A stretch of DNA of 64,000 nucleotides from a virus. Position numbers and translations under genes: made by a program. Of the stretch, positions 11,009 to 17,586 are shown in pieces. The DNA is taken from positions 1 through 64,000 of the IMG/VR virus record IMGVR_UViG_3300034071_001727; one strand, written 5' to 3'. The notes under the pieces were generated by a model. The model worked only from the letters and a program-made list of their open reading frames with translations. It searched no databases and was not told the origin of the DNA. Every line of letters starts with the position of its first letter. Positions within the stretch are counted from its first letter, which is position 1.

Positions 11009-11229
11009 GCAGCAACGTGATCGAAGCGTTCCCGGCGCACCCGCGCATGACCATCGAGCAGGCGCTACGAGAAGCCGAATCCGTCCAGCTGGCAGAAGTG
11101 CTGGTGCTTGGCGTAGACCAAGATGGGCAGCTGTTCGTGCGTAGTGGCAGCCATGACGGTGCCGGGATCAGCGATCGCGATGCGGTGTGGATGCTGGAAG
11201 CAGCGAAGCTGTACGCCTTCCGGCGCTGA
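11005..11229 (+). CDS. Small hypothetical protein downstream of the giant gene (74 aa)
   Basis: The GTG start overlaps the giant-gene stop in a GTGA arrangement, which suggests translational coupling. The 74-residue product has no signal peptide or membrane segment. Its centre (VLVLGVDQDGQLFVRSGS) looks like a small beta-meander and is followed by an amphipathic helix. This fold-like pattern (helix, two strands, helix with 'DAVWMLEAAKLYAF') recurs in short phage proteins of unknown role. It is the last gene before the bidirectional terminator, so it closes the late transcript. No function can be assigned. Confidence 0.7.
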   Translation: MSSNVIEAFPAHPRMTIEQALREAESVQLAEVLVLGVDQDGQLFVRSGSHDGAGISDRDAVWMLEAAKLYAFRR

Positions 11230-11258
11230 CCATTTTGCCGACGCCAACAAAATGGTCA
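11227..11258. terminator. Bidirectional hairpin terminator between convergent genes
   Basis: TGACCATTTTG and its exact reverse complement CAAAATGGTCA (11 bp) flank a 10-base loop. The A/T run inside the stem gives a T-rich tail on both strands. It lies between the end of the rightward late genes and the end of the leftward membrane-protein gene, whose TGA stop (11256-11258) lies inside the right arm. Confidence 0.75.
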
Positions 11259-11534
11259 GCCGAGGGTGCCAAGCCCGAACAGGCCGACCACGACCGACGC
11301 CCCAATGAGCCCGGCCCACGGGTTCATGGGGCGCGCGGCTGACTTCGAGTAGATCCAGGCGCAGCCCTGCACGACGGCATAGATGATGCTCAGCATCGTG
11401 ATGACGGTCGGCACAAGGTGGCCGGGCTCCGTGGGGCCTTGGCGCTCGATCAGCAGCCCGAACAGCAGGGCCAGCCCGATGAACCATGCCAGCCCGATCA
11501 GGGCTTTCGGTGTTTCGCTTGTCGTATCAGCCAT
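11256..11534 (-). CDS. Small three-helix membrane protein (92 aa)
   Basis: Chosen start is ATG at 11534 (MADTTSETPK), which has a GGAG sequence about 9 bases upstream. A longer reading to 11609 adds an arginine-rich stretch that looks untranslated. Three hydrophobic segments are visible: LIGLAWFIGLALLFGLL, VPTVITMLSIIYAVVQGCAW and LIGASVVVGLFGLGTLG, so it is probably an inner-membrane protein. It lies just downstream of integrase on the same strand and apart from the lysis cassette, a place where phages often carry lysogeny-expressed genes such as superinfection-exclusion proteins. That role is only a suggestion. A holin is less likely because another candidate exists at 32484. Confidence 0.7.
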   Translation of the reverse strand: MADTTSETPKALIGLAWFIGLALLFGLLIERQGPTEPGHLVPTVITMLSIIYAVVQGCAWIYSKSAARPMNPWAGLIGASVVVGLFGLGTLG

Positions 11535-11613
11535 GTCACGGTTCTCCGGAGTGCGTGGGTCACAGCCCTCCAGAAGCGGGCGACTTCGGCCGCGCGGCGG
11601 GTGGGCCACACGA

Positions 11614-12765
11614 TTATGCCCCCGGCAGGCAGAAGTCCGCCCAGGCCTGCATGAGCACCGCCCGCTTCTCGATCAGCTGGCCGCGGCGGTAGGCCGCTTC
11701 CACCTTGTTGCGGATCGTGTGCGCCAGCGCCATTTCGGCGACCTCATGCGTGGTGTTGGTCTGTTCGGACGTCCAGTCGCGAAACGCTGATCGGAAGCCA
11801 TGCGTGGTGTACGGCAGCCCGAAGCCCTTCGGCGGCGGGCGCTGCAGCAGGTAGAGCATGGCGTTCTCGGAGAGCGCGAAGGGCGGTTTGTCCCGGGGCA
11901 TGGACTCGAGAACGCCCAGCGCCTGGCGCGAGAGCGGCACGACGTGCTCCCTGCCGGCCTTCATGCGCACCGCGGGAATCGTCCAGGTCGCTGCCTTCAG
12001 GTCGAACTCGGGCCAGTCGGCGCCGGTGACCTCGCCGGTGCGTGCGGCGGTCAGCACCGTGAATGCCAGCGCCATGCGGCTCAGGCTGGATCCAGACCGC
12101 AGCGAGGCCATGAAAGCCGGCACGTCCGCGTAGGGCATGGCCGCGTGGTTTTCGACCTTGCGCACCTTCGTGGGCGGCGGCAGCAGGTGTTTCAGGTGCC
12201 CCTTCCAGCGCGCCGGGTTCTCCCCGACGACGGCGCCGCCGGCGCGCTCGGCATCCCAGATGCGCTCAATGCGCGCTCGCAGCCGCGTGGCCGTTTCGGT
12301 CTTCTCAGTCCAGATCGCCCGCAGGCAGCGCAGCACCATGGCTGTGTCGACGGCGCCGACAGGCTTGTCGAAGGCCGGGCCGTAGTCGACCAGGGATTGC
12401 CGCCACTGCGCTTCCTGCGCGTCATTCTTCCAGCCGACGGCCTGCGCGCGCAGAAAGTCCCCGACCGCATCGCCCCATGTGCGTTCAGGCCGGGCCCTGG
12501 CCGCGTCTCGGGCGTCGATCGGGTCGATACCATCGGCGCGCAGCTTCCGTTGCGCTGCGGCGCGCGCGCGGGCCTCGGCAAGGGTAAAGTCCTGCAGGGA
12601 GCCAAGCCCCATGTCTCGAGGCCGGCCGAAGCAGCGGAAGCGGAAGATCCAGCTTCGTGCCCCGGTGGGGCGGACCAGCAGGTACAGACCGCCGCCGTCC
12701 GAGTGCATCCCCGGGCCCAGATTCGCGATGCCCTTGGCGGTGAGTTTGTGGAGCGAGCGTCCCAT
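11614..12765 (-). CDS. int: Tyrosine integrase (P4-type, DUF4102 N-terminus)
   Basis: Site-specific recombinase that would integrate the phage at attB. The N-terminus (KLTAKGIANLGPGMHSDGGG) has the DUF4102-like arm-binding pattern of P4-type integrases, and the middle is a SAM-like core-binding region. The C-terminal catalytic domain shows the expected set: Arg in TAARTGEV, Lys in VRMKAGREH, His-x-x-Arg in THGFRSAFRDW, His in ALAH and the nucleophile Tyr in AAYRRGQLI. The length (383 aa from MGRS at 12765) fits the family. ATGs at 12777 and 12792 are alternative starts, and no strong ribosome-binding site separates them. The candidate attP lies directly upstream. Confidence 0.93.
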   Translation of the reverse strand: MGRSLHKLTAKGIANLGPGMHSDGGGLYLLVRPTGARSWIFRFRCFGRPRDMGLGSLQDFTLAEARARAAAQRKLRADGIDPIDARDAARARPERTWGDAVGDFLRAQAVGWKNDAQEAQWRQSLVDYGPAFDKPVGAVDTAMVLRCLRAIWTEKTETATRLRARIERIWDAERAGGAVVGENPARWKGHLKHLLPPPTKVRKVENHAAMPYADVPAFMASLRSGSSLSRMALAFTVLTAARTGEVTGADWPEFDLKAATWTIPAVRMKAGREHVVPLSRQALGVLESMPRDKPPFALSENAMLYLLQRPPPKGFGLPYTTHGFRSAFRDWTSEQTNTTHEVAEMALAHTIRNKVEAAYRRGQLIEKRAVLMQAWADFCLPGA

Positions 12766-12795
12766 ACTCTGTCCCATACACGCGCGTGGCATATC

Positions 12796-12935
12796 ATGGC
12801 GGTCTATGGCGGTCTATGGCAAGGGAAGCCGCGCGGCGCCTCGCGCTGGTGCGGTACATGGCGGTCCATGGCGGCGATGCGCCGGACTCCTTCTCCGCCA
12901 TACAAACGCCGAAGGCCCTGAGAAATCAGGGCCTT
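12796..12935. other. Candidate attP: integrase arm-type repeats plus tRNA-Ser-like 3' end
   Basis: Directly upstream of integrase lie tandem decamers ATGGCGGTCT (12796-12805 and 12806-12815) and a further copy ATGGCGGTCC at 12858-12867, suitable as integrase arm sites. Downstream, CTCCTTCTCCGCCA followed by a spacer and hairpin looks like the 3' end of a tRNA-Ser (acceptor strand, discriminator G, CCA) with its terminator. P4-type integrases usually use tRNA 3' ends as att cores. The core assignment is inference, because no tRNA body is present, as expected for attP. Confidence 0.5.
12912..12935. terminator. Hairpin terminator at the attP edge
   Basis: Perfect 10-bp stem AAGGCCCTGA / TCAGGGCCTT with a GAAA tetraloop, followed by TTTCGCG. 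It probably came with the tRNA-like att core. On the minus strand it also ends the accessory operon, because the stop of the 12926 gene lies in its stem. Confidence 0.65.
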
Positions 12936-13162
12936 TCGCGTTCTTGGGCCTGACGTCCCACACCCTGTCCCATACTCGGGGCGGCGCTTACGGCAGCATC
13001 CGCAGCCGCCCTGATCTTGTCGCCGACCCTCTCCCAACAGTCTGAGCGCCACCCCGCATAGTGCGGGCCTTCGTCCTGGTATCCGTCGCACGCCTCCAGC
13101 AGCTTTTCAAGCTGCTCGGGCGTCAGGTCGATCGTGATCCGAATCTGCTTGTCCATGTCCAC
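12926..13162 (-). CDS. Hypothetical protein, last gene of leftward accessory operon (78 aa)
   Basis: A strong ribosome-binding site (GGAGGGG, 6 bases before the ATG) supports this start. The N-terminus (RITIDLTPEQLEKLLEAC) is a beta strand then a helix, like many small phage proteins, and a conserved-looking YAGWRSDCWERVGDKI segment follows. The last 15 or so residues run through a copy of the sequence that starts integrase (GTCCCAyAC repeats) and into the attP hairpin, so the C-terminus may have been remodelled by recombination at the attachment site. No function is assigned. Confidence 0.6.
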   Translation of the reverse strand: MDMDKQIRITIDLTPEQLEKLLEACDGYQDEGPHYAGWRSDCWERVGDKIRAAADAAVSAAPSMGQGVGRQAQERERP

Positions 13163-13335
13163 CCCTCCCCGCCCGCGTCGGTTCGGGGCTGTTCGGTGGT
13201 CGGCTCAGACCACTGGATGTCGATCCTCTGGACGACCCACCATCCCGCAACGGCTATCGCGATCACGCCGACTGCTGCGAGCACCAGCAGAACCTTGAAA
13301 CAGCCTTCGAGCCCGTCAAAGTTCGGGACCATCAC
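13123..13335 (-). CDS. Small single-pass membrane protein (70 aa)
   Basis: A 70-residue product with one membrane segment (VLLVLAAVGVIAIAVAGWWV) near the N-terminus and a polar C-terminal tail outside it. It overlaps the next gene by 40 bases, and the overlap contains that gene's ribosome-binding site. It sits in a run of small leftward genes with no lysis or morphogenesis neighbours. The role is unknown. Confidence 0.55.
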   Translation of the reverse strand: MMVPNFDGLEGCFKVLLVLAAVGVIAIAVAGWWVVQRIDIQWSEPTTEQPRTDAGGEGWTWTSRFGSRST

Positions 13336-13632
13336 TTACCCCTCCCTCGCCGCGCGGGCGGCGTCGTCTGCGGGCGGCTCTGGCACCCAATAGACTCGCC
13401 TGCTGCGCCCTGTGTATCCACATTCCGGGCAACCGCCGCCGTAGGATCGGTCCGGGTAGTAGCCCTCGTAGCAGCCGCTGCAAGCCTCCGACCATCGGAT
13501 CAAGACATAGACCAGCGAGCCGGTGAGATTGCACGGCACTCCATCTTCCGGCGTCGCGTAGCGGCGGCGTCTATCGAGTCTGCCGCCGTGAAGCTGCTCG
13601 GCTTCCGCGATTGAAAGGTCACGCATGCTCAT
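13336..13632 (-). CDS. Zinc-ribbon-type small protein (98 aa)
   Basis: The start ATG at 13632 overlaps the stop of the upstream gene (ATGA), showing operon coupling. The centre carries two CxxC pairs (CSGC and CPEC) 15 residues apart, the pattern of a zinc ribbon or DnaJ-like knuckle, with aromatic residues between them (CYEGYYPDRSYGGG). The C-terminus is Ala/Arg rich. Structural zinc binding is likely; nucleic-acid or protein contact cannot be decided. A second ATG at 13626 is possible. Confidence 0.65.
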   Translation of the reverse strand: MSMRDLSIAEAEQLHGGRLDRRRRYATPEDGVPCNLTGSLVYVLIRWSEACSGCYEGYYPDRSYGGGCPECGYTGRSRRVYWVPEPPADDAARAAREG

Positions 13633-14798
13633 GACGGCTCCCTCGCCGCGCGGGCGGCCAGTATTTCGCGCGCCTTGCGCACGGGATCAAGGTCGCGCTC
13701 GACTCGACGCGGCAGGTCGCCGCGAGCTTTGACTTCGGCTTCGAGATCATCGGCACACTCGGCGCGGAGGCGGTGGGCAGCAGAGAGAACAGAGTCCGGG
13801 CAGTTCTTGTCAGCGCCAAGTGCGGAAGCGACAGCATCCCACTGAGCCTTTGCCTCGATCGTCTGTGGGTGCTTCATCCACTCCCGCTCTAACTCTGCGC
13901 GTGCGGCGTCCGACCTGCGCTGTAGCGCGGCCCGAATCTGTTCTGGCGCGTCTCGCTTGAAGTCGATGGATGGATGCGCGGTGTTGTCCTGCATTTCGCC
14001 ATCGTCTCGATAGGCCCGCATTCCAGCGTGCGCACTGCAAAGCAAATCCCGCAGCGACTCGTTCTCGGCGCGGAGGAGGTCGCGGTCGGCCTCGGCTTCG
14101 GCCCGCAGCTCGTGCGCGGTCTTGCCGGCCACCCGCTGGACAGTGACCACAAAAGCTTCACCGGGTGCAGAGTGCTGAGAGGTGAAGCTGAGCTGCAGGT
14201 AATTCACAGCCGCGCTGTCGGCGTATTGCTTCGCCAGAATCTCCGCAAGCAGCTGTGCGCCACCGCCTTCAAGCGATAGAGAAAGCCCTCCGTTTTCGAC
14301 AGCGATGTCGAGGATTCGAGTTCCGCCGGCTACTGCGTCGGCTATTGCGTCGGCAGCAATTTCACGCTGCCGACCGACCTCCCGCTCCAGCTCCGCGACC
14401 CTCTCACGCAGCGAGTCCCTGTCAACGGCGAGAAGCAAATATTCCTCCTGCGCTGCTGCCATTGCCTGACGAAGCTTCTCGCCCTCGCCGCACGCCTCGT
14501 CATAGTCGGCGCGAAGCTGGCGCACTGCATCGACAGCGCGAGGGGCAAGCCGCCAGTTTTCTTTGCCGTCCGGGTCGGACCCGCTCAGGCGGAAGCACTG
14601 GCCGAGCTGGTCCCGCAGCGGCCCCGCCACCTGCTCGTCGCAGGCCGCGAAACACTGAGCGCCGTAGTTCTCGACCTCTGCGCGCAGGCTTTGGTCGACT
14701 TCCTTCGCTTGCCTCCAAGTAAGCCAGCCCGAATCGCGCAGGGTAGTGCGCAGCTCCGGCTCTCCCGGCAACACCGGCCCCGCGTTGGTGTTAGTCAT
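13629..14798 (-). CDS. Coiled-coil phage protein of unknown function (389 aa)
   Basis: The largest product of this part of the leftward operon, with AGGAG just before the ATG at 14798. Residues about 100-150 and 215-250 have heptad-rich coiled coil (RDSLRERVAELEREVGRQ; ELRAEAEADRDLLRAENESL). Between them is a compact beta-rich block (GGLSLSLEGGGAQLLAEIL) that looks like a small folded domain. The C-terminal third is helical and charged. Long coiled-coil proteins of this kind are common in accessory regions of Burkholderia and Xanthomonas phages without a known role. No enzyme motif was seen. Confidence 0.7.
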   Translation of the reverse strand: MTNTNAGPVLPGEPELRTTLRDSGWLTWRQAKEVDQSLRAEVENYGAQCFAACDEQVAGPLRDQLGQCFRLSGSDPDGKENWRLAPRAVDAVRQLRADYDEACGEGEKLRQAMAAAQEEYLLLAVDRDSLRERVAELEREVGRQREIAADAIADAVAGGTRILDIAVENGGLSLSLEGGGAQLLAEILAKQYADSAAVNYLQLSFTSQHSAPGEAFVVTVQRVAGKTAHELRAEAEADRDLLRAENESLRDLLCSAHAGMRAYRDDGEMQDNTAHPSIDFKRDAPEQIRAALQRRSDAARAELEREWMKHPQTIEAKAQWDAVASALGADKNCPDSVLSAAHRLRAECADDLEAEVKARGDLPRRVERDLDPVRKAREILAARAAREPS

Positions 14799-14807
14799 GG
14801 CGTGCTC

Positions 14808-15006
14808 CTATTCTGACTCAAATCGGGTTTCGCAGACATTGCATTCGTACAAATTGGGGGATTTCCTATCGGGCTTGTGGAATACGTTGCATCCGCAATT
14901 GCACCGAAATGGTTTCCCCCCCTACGCGGACTGTGAAGTTTTCAACATCCCCGGAAGTGGTGCGAACTGCGTTTGCGTAACGGTCATGGACAGGCAGACA
15001 ATTCAT
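14808..15006 (-). pseudogene. Zinc-ribbon gene disrupted (or switched) at a G7 homopolymer
   Basis: The ATG at 15006 overlaps the upstream stop (ATGA). As written, the frame gives a 46-residue product ending in IPQAR. If the run of seven G (minus strand; C7 at 14916-14922) were six, the frame would continue as VRVGGKPFRCNCGCNVF and end after CNVCETRFESE, a 65-residue protein with CxC and CxxC pairs typical of small phage zinc ribbons. The stop (14808-14810) abuts the ribosome-binding site of the next gene, as for an intact gene. A sequencing or assembly error, a true mutation and phase variation are all possible. The interval is 199 bases, one more than a multiple of three. Confidence 0.7.
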
Positions 15007-15287
15007 TCTGGCGCGCTCCCGTAGACCTTGGCGATGGCGGTGTCCACTTTGCGCCAGAAAATGTTAGGCCCGCCGTGGGTTTCTTCGTCGATCATTTCCA
15101 ACGCCTCCAAACACTCCAGCGCCCCGCATTCGGTGAGGGCGGCTTGGGCTGCAAGAATCAGATTTTCGCTCTCGTTGGCCCACAGCTCGCTGTCTGACTC
15201 TTCCATCTGCCGTGCGACTGCTCTGCACAGTCCGCGCGCCGCCTTCATCACCATCGGGTGAATGCCGCCGTCGTTTGTCGTGGTCAT
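15003..15287 (-). CDS. Hypothetical protein, copy A of a duplicated pair (94 aa)
   Basis: Begins MTTTNDGG after a strong AGGAGACACGC leader. The first 60 or so residues are nearly identical to the product of 15752-16057 (shared core KAARGLCR, SDSELWANESENLILAA), so the two are recent paralogues, and they diverge at the C-terminus. The protein is soluble, helical and acidic, with no recognised domain. Its stop overlaps the start of the disrupted zinc-ribbon gene. It is probably part of a series of small accessory proteins under one leftward promoter. Confidence 0.7.
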   Translation of the reverse strand: MTTTNDGGIHPMVMKAARGLCRAVARQMEESDSELWANESENLILAAQAALTECGALECLEALEMIDEETHGGPNIFWRKVDTAIAKVYGSAPE

Positions 15288-15320
15288 GCGTGTCTCCTGT
15301 TGATTGGCGAGGGTGGCCGG
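15100..15320. repeat. Direct duplication, copy A (about 220 bp)
   Basis: This segment and 15867-16090 share the gene start, its Shine-Dalgarno region and the upstream leader with only scattered differences and one 3-base length change. The gene bodies beyond it are unrelated, so only a 220-bp module was duplicated. Confidence 0.85.
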
Positions 15321-15389
15321 TGCTGATCTCCGGCTTTGCGGTGTTTATTCAGGTTTCCCGCTCACCTGTTCGCGCATCAGCCTGCGCAT

Positions 15390-15755
15390 TCACCCTCTGG
15401 CCTGAACCCTGTCGCCAAGGCGCAACCTGACAAATCCATCAACCATCTTGTCTTTGATTTCGTTATCACGAACCCACTCCCTGAAAGCCTTGTCTGCATC
15501 TTTCCTGTAATAGTGCTCTTGCATTGGCATTTCTTGCACTACGACGCTATTTCCCTCTGGCAGCCACACGGATGCCTTGCCTCTTAGATAGCCTGGCCTT
15601 TCTGCATAAGATGAAAATCTTCCCCTTGGCGCTGGTGAAAAAGAAGAAGCCAGCAACCCACAGTTATTCCCGGACATGTCTTTCATGAAAAACTCCAGCC
15701 CGCCTCGCTGAGACCCTAGCCCAGTTGATAGCACGAACTTAAATGATTCATTCAT
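15390..15755 (-). CDS. Hypothetical protein (121 aa)
   Basis: Start ATG at 15755 (MNESFKF) overlaps the stop of copy B (ATGA). An upstream in-frame ATG would give 144 residues but would run well into copy B. Basic C-terminus (FREWVRDNEIKDKMVDGFV then RLRLGDRVQARG). The DNA coding RLGDRVQARG recurs in non-coding sequence near 16191-16214, suggesting that a larger ancestral unit was duplicated and decayed. The base composition here (several AT-rich codons) is lower in GC than its neighbours, a sign of separate origin. No function recognised. Confidence 0.6.
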   Translation of the reverse strand: MNESFKFVLSTGLGSQRGGLEFFMKDMSGNNCGLLASSFSPAPRGRFSSYAERPGYLRGKASVWLPEGNSVVVQEMPMQEHYYRKDADKAFREWVRDNEIKDKMVDGFVRLRLGDRVQARG

Positions 15756-16057
15756 ATCTCTATGCCCGCTGAATTGATCGCGTCCTCCACAATTTGGATA
15801 TCGAAGTCTTCCATTACAACCCACTCGTCCGCCCCGCCGCCGCCCAAGTTATCATGGACGTGAATCAACGCCTTCAAACACTCCAGCGCCCCGCATTTGG
15901 TGAGGGCGGCTTGGGCTGCAAGAATCAGATTTTCGCTCTCGTTGGCCCACAGCTCGCTGTCTGACTCTCGCATCTGCCGTGCGACTTCTCTGCACAGTCC
16001 GCGCGCCGCCTTCATCACCATCGGGTGGGCCGGGCCGCGGTCGTTTGTCGTGGTCAT
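15752..16057 (-). CDS. Hypothetical protein, copy B of a duplicated pair (101 aa)
   Basis: Paralogue of the 15003 gene. It starts MTTTNDRGPAHP with the same AGGAGACACGA leader, and the N-terminal two thirds match copy A, while the C-terminus (DEWVVMEDFDIQIVEDAI) is different. An in-frame extension to 16132 (MWGNCLF) lacks a better ribosome-binding site, so the shorter start is preferred. The pair shows that this stretch of the operon evolves by local duplication with tail replacement. Confidence 0.7.
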   Translation of the reverse strand: MTTTNDRGPAHPMVMKAARGLCREVARQMRESDSELWANESENLILAAQAALTKCGALECLKALIHVHDNLGGGGADEWVVMEDFDIQIVEDAINSAGIEI

Positions 16058-16090
16058 TCGTGTCTCCTGTTGATTTGCGAGGGTGGCCGG
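15867..16090. repeat. Direct duplication, copy B (about 220 bp)
   Basis: Partner of 15100-15320 (see there). The spacing between copies is about 770 bp. Upstream, 16058-16346 holds no convincing gene: it contains the duplicated leader, a decayed RLGDRVQARG-coding remnant and one copy of the 28-bp hairpin. Confidence 0.85.
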
Positions 16091-16223
16091 GTGCGAGTCC
16101 GGCATGGCGGTGAACAGGCAGTTGCCCCACATAACGTTGCCGCCGCGTGTCCTCTTAGCGGGTCGCCCCCGCGTGCAACACCCTCGGGCCTGAACCCTGT
16201 CGCCAAGGCGCAGGCCGGAGAGT

Positions 16224-16251
16224 GCCCGCCTTTCACGGCGGCGGGCTGCCG
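16224..16251. repeat. 28-bp hairpin element, copy 1
   Basis: Identical to copies at 16338 and 17284: GCCCGCC and GGCGGGC arms around a loop, then TGCCG. The minus-strand loop carries a TGA that ends frames as ...SPPP. Confidence 0.8.
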
Positions 16252-16337
16252 ATCAGCGCTGCGATGGCACTAGCCGGTCGCATATTCCGCAGCGCTACAT
16301 TCAGTTCCCGGCTTTCGACCCGCCGGGCAGTGGTGGC

Positions 16338-16365
16338 GCCCGCCTTTCACGGCGGCGGGCTGCCG
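16338..16365. repeat. 28-bp hairpin element, copy 2
   Basis: Same element as copy 1. The stop codon of the leftward 16347 gene lies in its loop, so the hairpin forms the very end of that message. Confidence 0.8.
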
Positions 16366-16628
16366 GAGCCAACAGGGGGCCAGCTCCAGCGGGTAGACAT
16401 AGCGGCTTGCTCAGCACGATCGAGCTCGGCAGCGTGTAGATGCTCAGCCCAGCCGTCTGCGCGCCAGACCATCGGGTGCCGCACACCGCGGATGCGGCTG
16501 GGATCGCCCAGGTAGATGAAATCGACGTGCGCCCGAACGTCCGCAGGCACAGCTGCCTTCGCTTCGAAGAAAAGCTGGTGTGTCCTCGCGCGCACGTAGA
16601 CGCGGAACTTCCGATGTTCCTCAGCCAC
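16347..16628 (-). CDS. Hypothetical protein coupled to AlpA-like regulator (93 aa)
   Basis: GTG start at 16628 overlaps the stop of the AlpA-like gene by 8 bases. The product begins VAEEHRKFRVYVRARTHQLF and reads as a compact alpha/beta protein (FFEAKAAVPADVRAHVDFIY, then GDPSRIRGVRHPMVWRADGW). The C-terminus GSGSPPP is coded by the repeated hairpin. An earlier ATG at 16706 would overlap the regulator deeply and is not preferred. The pairing with an AlpA/Xis-like protein suggests a role in lysogeny control or excision, but no family is recognised. Confidence 0.6.
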   Translation of the reverse strand: MAEEHRKFRVYVRARTHQLFFEAKAAVPADVRAHVDFIYLGDPSRIRGVRHPMVWRADGWAEHLHAAELDRAEQAAMSTRWSWPPVGSGSPPP

Positions 16629-16911
16629 GCCGGAGCCCCTTCGCTGATCGCGCCGGCGGCAGGGTGGCAATCTCCCAGCGCACGAAGGCGTCGATGACGC
16701 TGGCATTCCAGACGATCGTAGCGCCGCGGCGCTGCCCTTCCGGCGCGCGGCCTTCCTTGATTGCTCGCCGCCATCCGCTTTCGCTGTAGCGCGTGCGCTC
16801 CAGGACGTCCGGCAGTCGGAGCCAAGCGGGCGCGGCGTGATCCTCGCCCATGTAGGCCGCCCATGGTGGTGGCGGATCGGGCTGCTGGTGCGGGTGCGTG
16901 GCTGTGCTCAT
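16621..16911 (-). CDS. AlpA/excisionase-like helix-turn-helix protein (96 aa)
   Basis: After a proline-rich N-terminus, residues about 30-80 follow the AlpA/MerR-like winged helix pattern: WLRLPDVLERTRYSESGWRR (recognition region), IKEGRAPEGQRRG (turn/wing), then ATIVWNASVIDAFVRWEIA. Such proteins in phages and integrative elements act as transcription activators of integrase or as excisionases (Cox/Xis). With the integrase encoded on the same strand about 4 kb further on, an excision or integrase-control role is plausible. The canonical AlpA wording is 'P.P....G.r.v.W....v..W', and here the glycine/tryptophan positions fit only partly. Confidence 0.7.
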   Translation of the reverse strand: MSTATHPHQQPDPPPPWAAYMGEDHAAPAWLRLPDVLERTRYSESGWRRAIKEGRAPEGQRRGATIVWNASVIDAFVRWEIATLPPARSAKGLRRG

Positions 16912-16919
16912 GGATGCGC

Positions 16920-17261
16920 TCAGTCCGGCTGATTAGCCGAGGGGTTCATGAAAGTCACGGGCGACAGCTCGATACGTGCCCGCTCGTTTGCTTCTACGAG
17001 CTTCACCTTGCTGTTCTCGATGTGCGCCTTGATCACCGATACGGCCAGCACCGGACTTACCTGGAAAAGGCGATGGCCTGCCTCGCCACAGGGGATGCCG
17101 AGCTGAAGGTGCTGCGCCCTTCCAAATGCGTCTTTCAGCGTGGGCGCGTACTTGTCAATTTCCCACTTCATCCGCTCTGCCATGTCGGCAAGCAGCTTTT
17201 CCCCCGCCTCAATCTCGCGATGGGCGGCATAGATCAAGCTGGCTGTTTCTTGAGTGATCAT
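16920..17261 (-). CDS. Hypothetical protein (113 aa)
   Basis: ATG at 17261 has AGGA about 8 bases upstream. It is mainly helical (IYAAHREIEAGEKLLADMAE) with a small beta-rich middle (HLQLGIPCGEAGHRLFQV) and an Asn/Pro tail. It follows a 325-bp region without a clear gene that holds a hairpin, a terminator and a palindrome, so it is probably the first gene of the AlpA-containing transcript. No family recognised. Confidence 0.65.
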   Translation of the reverse strand: MITQETASLIYAAHREIEAGEKLLADMAERMKWEIDKYAPTLKDAFGRAQHLQLGIPCGEAGHRLFQVSPVLAVSVIKAHIENSKVKLVEANERARIELSPVTFMNPSANQPD

Positions 17262-17283
17262 CGTCTTTTCCTGTAGGGGTGGG

Positions 17284-17311
17284 GCCCGCCTTTCACGGCG
17301 GCGGGCTGCCG
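17284..17311. repeat. 28-bp hairpin element, copy 3
   Basis: Third identical copy, 23 bases upstream of the 17261 start, so here it lies in a 5' leader and not at a gene end. On the plus strand copies 2 and 3 would code PAFHGGGLP. Confidence 0.8.
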
Positions 17312-17395
17312 GGCTCGCCCGTATGGCGTCGGGCTTGCAAGCCTGCGCGTCGGCAAACGCGCCGGCCCACTCTCAAAGCTGCCTGCGCATCACTA

Positions 17396-17412
17396 CTCCG
17401 GAAATTCCGGAG
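17396..17412. promoter_or_regulatory. 17-bp perfect palindrome, operator-like
   Basis: CTCCGGAA-A-TTCCGGAG, symmetrical around one base, in the otherwise gene-free 17262-17586 gap and 13 bases from the terminator at 17425. The size and symmetry fit a dimeric regulator site. The AlpA-like or RHH protein are possible ligands, which is inference. Confidence 0.45.
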
Positions 17413-17424
17413 GACTGAATCAAA

Positions 17425-17442
17425 GCCCCGTATCGCCGGGGC
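17425..17442 (-). terminator. Leftward hairpin terminator
   Basis: On the minus strand GCCCCG-GCGATA-CGGGGC is followed by TTTGATTC. It would stop readthrough from the DUF2303 operon before the AlpA transcript. Confidence 0.6.
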
Positions 17443-17586
17443 CACGCGGGGCCGTGTAGCTGGTTCCGGGGGGAGACGCCCCAGCGTTACGACCACTTCC
17501 CGTGCCTGCTTCCCGGTGGGCGGCGGGTTGCCCCTCGGCTACGTCCATGCAGCCGAACCGCGGCAGGCTCGCAGTACGCTCAGAAG

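Noticed and set aside
12880-12925. Functional tRNA-Ser gene
   Set aside because: Only a 3'-end-like acceptor segment is present; no anticodon or D arm upstream, so it is treated as an att core.
17293-17496. Minus-strand ORF (67 aa) ending GSPPP through hairpin copy 3
   Set aside because: Runs through a terminator hairpin and has no ribosome-binding site; arginine-rich composition.
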